Positions 57,568 through 64,000 of a stretch of 64,000 nucleotides of DNA are shown here, in pieces. The position numbers were made by a program, and so were the translations under genes. The notes beneath the pieces are model-generated. The model was not told the DNA's origin, ran no database searches, and was given only the letters and a program-made list of their open reading frames with translations. Position 1 is the first letter of the stretch, and each line of letters starts with the position of its first letter. Source of the DNA: Halorussus salinus (GTDB lineage Archaea > Halobacteriota > Halobacteria > Halobacteriales > Haladaptataceae); NCBI RefSeq assembly GCF_004765815.2, contig NZ_ML974127.1, positions 908,927 through 972,926 of the forward strand. The letters are read 5' to 3'.

Positions 57568-58563
57568 ATGGCGACGAGTGACGCGAGTACCGGCGAGCGA
57601 CTGGCCAGCGCGGCGGAGACGGTTCGGAACCGTCTGGCCCCCGAGACCGAGCGCGACCGGGAGCGCAGACGCATCGTCGCGCTCTGTCTCCCGTTCCTGA
57701 CGCTCGCGGGCGTGGCCGGACTCTACCCCCTCTGGGAGATGCTTCGAATCAGCCTCTCGACCTCGAAGTACGTCACGACGTTCGACCCCGCGGGAATCGT
57801 GGCCGCGAGCCTCGCGCAGGGCGAGGTGGTCCTGACCGGCGTCTCGACGCGGACCTACGAACTCTTGCTCGAAGGCGGCACCGACGGGTCCTTCCACGAG
57901 GCGGCGTTCAACACGCTCTGGTTCGGGGCCGCCACGACCGTCGCCAGCCTCGCGGTCGCGGTGCCGGTCGCACACGCCTTGGAGAAGTACGACCTGCCGG
58001 GCGAGCGCCACGTGCTGACCCTGCTGTCGTTCCCCATTAGCCTTCCCGGCATCGTCGCGGCGTTCATGATTATCGTCCTGCTGGGAAACAGCGGCCTGTT
58101 GACGAAGTTCGGCGCGGTCGTGACCGGGCAGTCCACGACCTCGCTCGCGCTCTCGACCAGCGTCGTCGGCCTGTTTCTGGCCTACCTATACTCGATGATT
58201 CCCCGGTCGCTGTTGCTGTTGCGAGGAGCCTACTCGGAACTGAACACCGACGCCGAGGAGGCCGCCCGCGCGCTCGGGGCCTCGCCCGCGCGAACGTTCT
58301 GGTACGTGACCCTGCCCCAAATCAAGCCGGGGCTGGTCGGCGCGGCCATCCTGACGTTCCGAACCGCGCTGGCCATCTTCGGGACGCTCGTCGTGCTGAG
58401 CCAAGCCCTCGTGCAACAGCCGTGGACCTACCAGATTAACGACGTGCTGAGTCCCGAGTTCGACATCCAGTTGGCGTCGGCGATGGCGGTCGTCTGGTTC
58501 GCGTTCGTCCTCGGGTTCACCGTGTTGGGTCTGCGCTACACGAGCGCGGAGGTGGGCATATGA
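57568..58563 (+). CDS. ABC transporter permease 1
   Basis: 331 residues, about six helices. A long N-terminal polar stretch (~40 residues with a basic block ETERDRERRRIVALC) precedes the first helix. The family EAA loop is EEAARALGASPARTFWYVTLPQIKPG, which docks on the ATPase. It starts directly after the binding-protein stop and overlaps the next permease by 4 bp (ATGA), so the four genes 56422-60228 are one operon. Confidence 0.9.
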   Translation: MATSDASTGERLASAAETVRNRLAPETERDRERRRIVALCLPFLTLAGVAGLYPLWEMLRISLSTSKYVTTFDPAGIVAASLAQGEVVLTGVSTRTYELLLEGGTDGSFHEAAFNTLWFGAATTVASLAVAVPVAHALEKYDLPGERHVLTLLSFPISLPGIVAAFMIIVLLGNSGLLTKFGAVVTGQSTTSLALSTSVVGLFLAYLYSMIPRSLLLLRGAYSELNTDAEEAARALGASPARTFWYVTLPQIKPGLVGAAILTFRTALAIFGTLVVLSQALVQQPWTYQINDVLSPEFDIQLASAMAVVWFAFVLGFTVLGLRYTSAEVGI

Positions 58564-59471
58564 CCGATGCGGAACGCGTCGCCGACTCGGCGACGCGTCG
58601 CGGCGGCTTCTCCGCCAAATGGGGCCGGATGCTCGTCACGGGCGTCCTCGCGCTGACGGTCCTGTTCCTCGTCGCGCCCATCGTCGTGACGTTCGTCGCG
58701 TCGTTCGCCCGGACGTGGACCGGCGCGCTCCCCTCGGGGTTCGTGACGCTCGAACACTGGCGCTACGTCCTCGGGTTCCAGCAGGTCTCGGACGCCGCGA
58801 ACTACTCGCTCAATCTGAACGCCGTCATCGACGCCTTCCCGAACGTCGGCGCGATGGTCCGGGCGAGTCCGCTGTTCGCCAGCCTCTTTCTGGCGCTGGG
58901 CGGCGTCGCGGTCAACCTCGTCGCTGGCGTCCCCATCGCCTACGCCGTGGCGCGCTACGAGTTCCCCGGCCGGGAGTGGGTCAACGCCTTCGCGGTCCTC
59001 CCGCTCGCGCCGGGCATCGTCCTCGGGGTCGCGTTCCTGCGAGCGTACCCCGACCTCGCGGCGACGAACGTCGGACTCATCGTCGGCTACTCCCTGCTCA
59101 AGGCACCCTACATGGTGATGGCGGTCCAGAGCAGTTTCGAGTCGATGGACCTCCGGCAAATCGAGGAGTCCGCCCGGTCGCTCGGCGCGTCGTGGCCCCG
59201 GACCTTCCTGACGGTCATCGTACCCAACGCCCGGACCGGCATCGTCTCGGGGTCCATCATCTGCTGGACGCTGGCGGCGGCGGAGTTCAACTTCTCGTAC
59301 GTCGTCGTCTCCGGTGGCAACCGACCGCTCTCGCTGTTTCTGAAGGCGAACATCTCGAACAGTTCCTTCCTGACGACCGCGGCCGCGGTCTCGACGTTCT
59401 TTCTCCTCGTGGCGGGCATCACCGCCCTGCTACAGGCCGTCGGGAGCCGCGGGTTCTCCGTGCGAAACTGA
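58560..59471 (+). CDS. ABC transporter permease 2
   Basis: 303 residues with six helices. The EAA loop is IEESARSLGASWPRTFLTVIVPNARTG. This permease is shorter at the N-terminus than its partner. Together they form the membrane channel of a two-permease importer of the spermidine/iron class, in which ThiP-type bacterial permeases are instead fused. It overlaps permease 1 by 4 bp and is followed 16 bp later by the ATPase. Confidence 0.9.
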   Translation: MTDAERVADSATRRGGFSAKWGRMLVTGVLALTVLFLVAPIVVTFVASFARTWTGALPSGFVTLEHWRYVLGFQQVSDAANYSLNLNAVIDAFPNVGAMVRASPLFASLFLALGGVAVNLVAGVPIAYAVARYEFPGREWVNAFAVLPLAPGIVLGVAFLRAYPDLAATNVGLIVGYSLLKAPYMVMAVQSSFESMDLRQIEESARSLGASWPRTFLTVIVPNARTGIVSGSIICWTLAAAEFNFSYVVVSGGNRPLSLFLKANISNSSFLTTAAAVSTFFLLVAGITALLQAVGSRGFSVRN

Positions 59472-59487
59472 CCCCCTGACACCAACC

Positions 59488-60228
59488 ATGGCAACGATAA
59501 CACTCGATTCGGTGACGAAACGCTTCGCAGACACGACCGCGGTCGATTCGGTCTCGCTGACTATCGGAGACGGCGAGGTGCTGGGCGTCGTCGGTCCCTC
59601 CGGCTGTGGCAAGACCACGACGCTCCGGACCGTCGCTGGCTTCGAGACGCCCGACGAGGGGAGCGTCCTGTTCGGCGGCGAGGAGGTGACCCACGTCCCG
59701 CCCGAGCGCCGGAACGCCGGACTGGTCTTCCAGTCGTACGCGCTGTTCGACAACATGACGGTCCGCGAGAACGTCGAGTTCGGGCCGAAGATGCAGGGCG
59801 TCCCGGCCGACGAGCGCCGCGAGCGCGCAACCGACCTGCTGGAGTTGGTCGGCATCGAGGAGTTGGCCGACCGCGACCCCCAAACCCTCTCTGGCGGCCA
59901 GCAACAGCGCGTCGGCGTGGCCCGCGCGCTCGCCATCGAACCGCGCGTCCTCCTGCTTGACGAACCGATGACCGGACTGGACGCGCGACTCAAGCGCCGC
60001 CTCCGCGACGAGATGGGCGCGCTCTTGGACGACCTCGGCGTGACCGCGCTCTACGTCACTCACGACCAAGAGGAGGCCATGCTGATGTGCGACCGCGTGG
60101 CCGTGATGAACGAGGGCGTGGTCGAGCAGGTCGGCACACCGCGGGAAATCTACGAGTCGCCGGAAAACGAGTTCGTCGCTGACTTCGTGTCGTTAGACCC
60201 CGTGGACCTCGACTTCGTGACGCACTGA
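59488..60228 (+). CDS. ABC transporter ATP-binding protein
   Basis: 246 residues. Walker A GPSGCGKTTT (~35-44), Q-loop LVFQSYALFDNM, signature LSGGQQQRVGVARAL, Walker B LLLDEPMTGLDA, and the His switch YVTHDQEEAML. The end lacks the usual C-terminal TOBE domain of PotA/FbpC-type ATPases, so it is a short form. Its sequence style (IYESPENEFVADFV) fits the polyamine/iron class. The last gene of the importer operon. It converges on an APH-type kinase 5 bp away. Confidence 0.92.
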   Translation: MATITLDSVTKRFADTTAVDSVSLTIGDGEVLGVVGPSGCGKTTTLRTVAGFETPDEGSVLFGGEEVTHVPPERRNAGLVFQSYALFDNMTVRENVEFGPKMQGVPADERRERATDLLELVGIEELADRDPQTLSGGQQQRVGVARALAIEPRVLLLDEPMTGLDARLKRRLRDEMGALLDDLGVTALYVTHDQEEAMLMCDRVAVMNEGVVEQVGTPREIYESPENEFVADFVSLDPVDLDFVTH

Positions 60229-60233
60229 TTTCG

Positions 60234-61331
60234 TCACGTCCGAATCTCCGCTAGTCGCTCGTCCATCTTTGCTTGCACCTCGTCGGCCAACTCGTCGGTC
60301 GGCTCGTCGAAGCGGTGTTCCCAGTTCTCGAAGAACCCCGAGGCCCCGAGGAGCGTCACGGCGTCGTAGACCGGCCGCCGGGCCTCGAACCCGTCGGGAA
60401 GCGACCCCGCAGTCTCGCGGTAGCCCGCGTGGAACGCCGCGACCAGTCGGTCCGGTCCGACGGACCGGAGCGGCCCGAACTGCAAGCGACAGGTCCGCCG
60501 AAGCTCTCTGGCTGGGTCGCCGACGTGGGCGATCTCCCAGTCGAGGAGGCCGACGCGCTCCGCGGTCTCCTCGCCCGCGTCGTCCCCGTTCGCGTCGCGG
60601 TCCGCTGGCGCATGAATACAGTTCGGATGCGCGGGGTCGCCGTGGACCAGCGCGGCGGGCGCGTCGTCCAGCAGCTCGCGGTTCTCCTCGACCGCGGCGA
60701 CGACCCCCTCGAAGTGGTGGGAAAATCGGCCTTCGCCCGCGATGTCGGCCATCCGGTCGATTCGCTCGACCAGCACGTCTGTCCACGGCTTGGCGTCGAG
60801 TTCCAGACCATCGGCGTCCCCGCCGACGATGTGGCCGTGGCGCTCGAACCGGAGGTCGTGGAGACGGCCGAGCGTCCGCCCGATTTGCCGGGCGAGGAGG
60901 GCGCGGCGCTCGTCGTCGGCCTCGTCGTCGTACCACAGTTCGAGGCGGCGCTGGCCCGCCATCGGGGCCGTGGCGAGGTAGGGGACCGGAGGGTCCGTCT
61001 CGCCGTCCCTCTCGGTGTCTTCGGTCGAACCGGTCCCGCTGGCCAGCACGGTCGGCACCGGGACCTCGGCGTGGCGGCCGACGTACTTCATCACGGCCTC
61101 CTCGCGGGCGACGCGCGAGGCGTCGCCGTCCGCGGCGATTTTGAGATAGATTCGGTCGCCGCCGGGAGTCCCGCCGCCGCCAGTCCTGCCGCCACCAGTC
61201 CCGTCGTCGCCAGCGAACGCGACGCTGACGGTCTCGTTCTTGTCGTTCCACGATGGCTCGGCAGTCTCGACGCGCTCGACCTCGCGGTCGGGGAAAGCCA
61301 CGTCGAGGACCGACCGAATCCGGTCGTCCAT
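60234..61331 (-). CDS. APH-type phosphotransferase (aminoglycoside/choline kinase fold)
   Basis: 365 residues. The APH/ChoK fold is shown by the catalytic loop AALVHGDPAHPNCIHAP (Brenner-like H-G-D-x4-N) and the metal-binding GLLDWEIAHVGDPARELRRT. An N-terminal nucleotide-binding lobe carries a polar Gly-rich insert (~residues 43-57) and YLKIAADGD. The substrate may be a small alcohol, a sugar, choline or thiamine; bacterial thiamine kinase belongs to this fold. Its closeness to the importer hints that it could phosphorylate the imported compound, which is inference only. Downstream of an MFS gene by 82 bp on the same strand. Confidence 0.85.
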   Translation of the reverse strand: MDDRIRSVLDVAFPDREVERVETAEPSWNDKNETVSVAFAGDDGTGGGRTGGGGTPGGDRIYLKIAADGDASRVAREEAVMKYVGRHAEVPVPTVLASGTGSTEDTERDGETDPPVPYLATAPMAGQRRLELWYDDEADDERRALLARQIGRTLGRLHDLRFERHGHIVGGDADGLELDAKPWTDVLVERIDRMADIAGEGRFSHHFEGVVAAVEENRELLDDAPAALVHGDPAHPNCIHAPADRDANGDDAGEETAERVGLLDWEIAHVGDPARELRRTCRLQFGPLRSVGPDRLVAAFHAGYRETAGSLPDGFEARRPVYDAVTLLGASGFFENWEHRFDEPTDELADEVQAKMDERLAEIRT

Positions 61332-61413
61332 AGCGGAGAGTCGGGAGCGGACGAGAAGGACGTTTCGGTGGTGTGTCAGAAATTCCCGCGACGGAACTCC
61401 TCGTCTGGTCGGG

Positions 61414-62685
61414 CTACCACTCGGTCAGCGCCCGCGCGCCGTAGTTGCGCGAGAGGACCCCGAGGAACGTGAAGATGCCCGAGAACGCCGCGGCCGCGCC
61501 GACGAAGAACACCCAGTCGATGTTCGTCGCCATCAGGGCACCGCCGAGCATCGGCGCGAGGACGCTCCCCGGCCGCCAGACCAACTCGCGGATGCCGAAA
61601 CTCGACGCGACGCTCCCGTCGTCGGTGCCCTCGTCGGCGAACAAGGCCATGCTCGCGGGTTCCCGGATGCTGTCTGCGACCCCCAACAGCGCGTTGCACG
61701 CCAACAGCGGCAGGAAGGCGACCGAGAGATTCCCGAAGACGGGGAAGGTGGCGGGGAGACCGAGCGCGCTCCCGATGGCGGGCGTGAAGGGAACGACCAG
61801 CGCGACCAGTCCGTAGAGACCGCCGCCGACGAAGACGAACAGCGAGCGACCCACGCGGTCCGAGAGGCGGCCGGTGAACGGTTGCAGGAGCATGTTCGTC
61901 ACCTTCTCGGCCGCGAGGACGAACCCGACCGCGAACGGCGCGTAGGCCAGTCCGCCCTTCGCCGCGGTGACGCCCGCGAAGATGGGCACCCACGTCCGGA
62001 CGAGCGTGACCGCGACGGCGTACTGGGCGCGAAAGCTCGTCAGCGTGAGGAGTCGGCGGTTGAAGGCGAGTCCCGCGAATGGGTTGCCCCGGACGCGCGT
62101 TTCGTCTTCGTCCAGCAGGTACCAGACGCCGACCATCGCGGGCACGAGGAGTGCGACCAGCAGGGTGTACACCGTGTCGAACCCGCCCCAGCCGACTCGT
62201 TCGCCCCACTCGTACAGGCCGCCAGCGGCGAGGCCGCCGAGGATGCCCGCGGCGAGTCGCCACGCGTTCGCCTTGCCGATGTGGTTCGCCCGTCCGTCGG
62301 GCGGCGAGAGTTCGCCCACGAGCGCCAGCGACATCAGCCCCGACCCGGTGACGGCGATACCCTGTAGCCCCCGGACGGCGATGAACTGCCACGACCCGGC
62401 GGCGGGCGTCGAGACGAGCGCGAACGCCACGTAGCTCACGACGCTCAACCCGAGGACGCCCACGAGGACGAGACGCTTGTCTCCTCGGTCTCCCGCCCAC
62501 GCCAGCGGAATCGTCGCGAGAGTCTGTGCCCCGGTGAACGCCGTCGTGAACAGACCGACGACGAGGCCGGACGCCCCGAACAGCGTGATGTACTTCGGGA
62601 GGAGCGTCAGGAGCGTGACGAACCCGAACCCGGACGCGAACCGCGTCAGATAGAGCGCGTAGAACTGTAGGTTCTCGTCGTTCAC
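61414..62685 (-). CDS. MFS transporter
   Basis: 423 residues, 12 helices. The loop motif after helix 2 is AGDRGDKRLVLVGVLG and its counterpart in the second half is GRLSDRVGRSLFVFVGGGLY. There is no clear substrate signature; MFS drug/metabolite carriers are similar. I use a GTG start at 62685 (VNDENLQFYALYLTRF), because a minus-strand TATA-like AAATATC (62712-62719) is ~29 nt before it; a GTG at 62694 is the alternative, and the ATG at 62796 adds a poor extension. It is probably co-transcribed with the APH kinase gene. Confidence 0.85.
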   Translation of the reverse strand: MNDENLQFYALYLTRFASGFGFVTLLTLLPKYITLFGASGLVVGLFTTAFTGAQTLATIPLAWAGDRGDKRLVLVGVLGLSVVSYVAFALVSTPAAGSWQFIAVRGLQGIAVTGSGLMSLALVGELSPPDGRANHIGKANAWRLAAGILGGLAAGGLYEWGERVGWGGFDTVYTLLVALLVPAMVGVWYLLDEDETRVRGNPFAGLAFNRRLLTLTSFRAQYAVAVTLVRTWVPIFAGVTAAKGGLAYAPFAVGFVLAAEKVTNMLLQPFTGRLSDRVGRSLFVFVGGGLYGLVALVVPFTPAIGSALGLPATFPVFGNLSVAFLPLLACNALLGVADSIREPASMALFADEGTDDGSVASSFGIRELVWRPGSVLAPMLGGALMATNIDWVFFVGAAAAFSGIFTFLGVLSRNYGARALTEW

Positions 62686-62828
62686 ACCGGACACGCTCGG
62701 GGAGACGGAAAAGATATTTCGAAACGAAGCGTCGCTCGCCGGTCGCCGCGTTCGAGAGCCGCCGGAACGCGGCCAATGCCGCCACAGTAGCCCCAAAGGT
62801 CAACTGTCGCCCGCGACGATACAGGCCC

Positions 62829-62969
62829 ATGTCCGAATGTCAGAACTGCGGCGCGTTCGTCACCCGAGAGTTCGAGCGAGTCTTCGGCGGACGCGACGGC
62901 GAGGTTCACGGCTGCTTCGAGTGCAAGCAGAAGACTGACATCAAGAACGGCGCGGCCACCCGACGCTGA
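62829..62969 (+). CDS. 46-residue zinc-finger protein (DUF7563 type)
   Basis: Too short to stand out in a usual ORF list but very likely real. It begins MSECQNCGAFVTREFERVFG and contains GCFECKQKT, giving two CxxC pairs (C4/C7 and C29/C32) about 22 residues apart that would bind one zinc. The layout, the length and the R-V-F-G-G-R-D-G-x-V-H-G-C context fit the small haloarchaeal zinc-finger family DUF7563. The ATG at 62829 lies in a 415-bp stretch between two genes. The zinc finger may bind RNA or protein. The family assignment is from memory. Confidence 0.85.
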   Translation: MSECQNCGAFVTREFERVFGGRDGEVHGCFECKQKTDIKNGAATRR

Positions 62970-63100
62970 GGGAGGCGACCTCGTCGGGGTCGCCGCCGGT
63001 GGCAGTTTCGGCGCTCGATCCGAAACCTCCGGCAACGACCGTGTGGTGTCTCGAATCGGCCCCAGAAACTTTTCGCACCAGCCTCGTATCCCGGACGGCA

Positions 63101-63805
63101 ATGGCTTCCCAAACCGTACTGATTCCGGTCGAGTTCCCGGACCCCGACCCGCTCCCGTCAACGTTCGTCGAGGGACTGACCGACTGTCGGGTGATTCTCC
63201 TCGGCGTGTACGAACTCGACGACGACGTGAGCGACGACGAGCGCCAGCGACGGAGGATAGAGGCCAACCAAGTCCTCTACAACATCGCGGCCGACTTCGT
63301 CCACCGCGGGGAACTCGCGGAGGTCGAACTCGTCGTCGGCGAGGAGGTCGCCGACGCGCCGACGAGAGTCGCCGAGGAGCGAGGCGTGGACGCACTGCTG
63401 GTTCCCAACCCCATCACGACGCTCGGCCACGTGTTGGTCGCGGTCCGCGACGAGAAGTTCGCGAAACCGGTCGTCGATTTCGTTTGCGCGATGAATCAGG
63501 ACGTGCTGTTGCACACGAACCTGTTCCACGTCGCCGAATCGGAAGCCGACGTGGACGCTGGCGAGGCACTGCTCTCGGAGGTCACGGACCGACTCGTCGC
63601 GGAGGGGTTCTCCCGGACCGGCATCGACACCGAGGTCGCGGTCTCGGACGACCCGGCGTTCGCCATCAGTCAAGCCGCGGCCGACAACGACATCGTCGTC
63701 ATGGGCGAGACCCAAGAGCCGGGTTTCGAACGCGTCTTCGGCAAGACGTACGACTCCATCGCGGAACGGACCGAACTGCCGATTATCGTCGTTCGAGAGG
63801 ACTGA
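63101..63805 (+). CDS. universal stress protein family protein (UspA-like)
   Basis: 234 residues. The first strand TVLIPVEFPDPDPLPSTFVE and later ADNDIVVMGETQEPGFERV, then FGKTYDSIAERTELPIIVVRED, reproduce the UspA alpha/beta core with the G-x2-G-x9-G-S/T-like ATP-binding segment. A middle ~60-residue insert lies between N-terminal and C-terminal halves, so it is longer than the 140-residue standard Usp and may be a tandem-type form. Function is inferred as stress-related nucleotide binding. ATG 63101 is used in preference to an earlier in-frame ATG in an unlike region. Confidence 0.85.
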   Translation: MASQTVLIPVEFPDPDPLPSTFVEGLTDCRVILLGVYELDDDVSDDERQRRRIEANQVLYNIAADFVHRGELAEVELVVGEEVADAPTRVAEERGVDALLVPNPITTLGHVLVAVRDEKFAKPVVDFVCAMNQDVLLHTNLFHVAESEADVDAGEALLSEVTDRLVAEGFSRTGIDTEVAVSDDPAFAISQAAADNDIVVMGETQEPGFERVFGKTYDSIAERTELPIIVVRED

Positions 63806-63845
63806 GACGGCTCGGAGCGACCGCCGACGCGACCGGCGTTCGCGT

Positions 63846-64000
63846 CTATCCGCGCCACTCCAGCACGGTCGCGGCCCACGTGTAGCCGGTCCCCGCGGCG
63901 AGGAAGCAGACGAGGTCGCCCTCCGCGACCAGTCCGCGCGACAGGCCCTCGTCTAAGGCGAGAATCTGGTCAACGCTCTGGACGTGGCCGTATTCGTCGA
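63846..64000 (-). CDS. C-terminal end of a thiolase-fold beta-ketoacyl synthase III-like protein (partial)
   Basis: Only the last 50-odd codons are in the window, ending ATVLEWRG before a TAG at 63846-63848. The readable segment is a Ser/Val/Asp-rich stretch (GHVQSVDQILALDEGL) followed by a conserved closing pattern FLAAGTGYTWAATVLEW, which matches the C-terminus of 3-oxoacyl-ACP synthase III (FabH) or related HMG-CoA-synthase-like proteins. In haloarchaea, which make little fatty acid, such genes often act in polyketide or isoprenoid-linked steps. Exact function is unknown. Confidence 0.7.
   Translation of the reverse strand, partial: DEYGHVQSVDQILALDEGLSRGLVAEGDLVCFLAAGTGYTWAATVLEWRG

Overview
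The window is chromosomal DNA from a halophilic archaeon (class Halobacteria); the genus cannot be fixed from sequence alone. The evidence is a high GC content, strongly acidic proteins, many start codons placed 25-30 nt after a TATA-like box (leaderless mRNAs), Tat-type rather than Sec-type signals on secreted proteins, a PGF-CTERM-like anchor, archaeal lipid synthesis (egsA), the bacterioruberin carotenoid genes, Gar1, SRP19, a presenilin-like protease and a FolC-FolP fusion.

Layout. 1-3616: DNA repair (rad50 cut by the window edge, mre11, fen1), with a probable 32-codon leader gene coupled to mre11. 3775-11679: small membrane proteins, a methyltransferase, an acetyltransferase, an FAD-Rieske oxidoreductase, an MFS carrier and an ornithine cyclodeaminase-like protein. 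12051-14456: a small membrane protein, a presenilin-like protease, a small hypothetical protein, and the RNP proteins Gar1 and SRP19. 14519-18639: a btuF/btuC/btuD-type corrinoid (or iron chelate) importer, with a 122-bp palindromic element between btuC and btuD. 18719-21880: a Cys-rich HxlR regulator divergent from a Cys-tailed membrane protein, a Tat lipoprotein, a methyltransferase and a membrane protein. 22026-25320: the crtD-lyeJ-cruF bacterioruberin operon. 26118-28785: a 22-residue Cys-rich microprotein with its own promoter, Shine-Dalgarno and terminator, divergent from folCP. 28939-34934: a hypothetical protein, a glycosyltransferase, two paralogous winged-helix membrane proteins (DUF7344 type) and an S9 peptidase. 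35257-37826: three exported or anchored proteins, two of them paralogous. 38447-40281: an ABC-2 type exporter. 40318-43078: Nudix hydrolase, DoxX-like protein, membrane protein and egsA. 43417-46195: membrane protein, sugar-nucleotide epimerase-like protein and an acetyltransferase with a zinc ribbon. 46230-50912: glutamate synthase (gltB). 51016-56272: a two-gene surface-protein operon with a 1435-residue Ig-like protein. 56422-60228: an ABC importer of uncertain substrate, followed on the other strand by an APH-type kinase and an MFS carrier. 62829-64000: a 46-residue zinc-finger protein, a UspA-type protein and the end of a thiolase-fold synthase.

No rRNA, tRNA, CRISPR array, transposase or prophage was recognised. 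I did not find a complete new defence-type or enzymatic system. The most unusual signals are small or non-coding: the Cys-rich microprotein at 26118-26186, the palindromic element at 17032-17153, a dispersed repeat with a covarying hairpin at 2391-2540 and 8351-8490 (possibly also 43215-43335), the coupled leader ORF of mre11, the four 28-bp tandem copies of the 3' end of egsA, and the redox-looking HxlR/Cys-tail gene pair.
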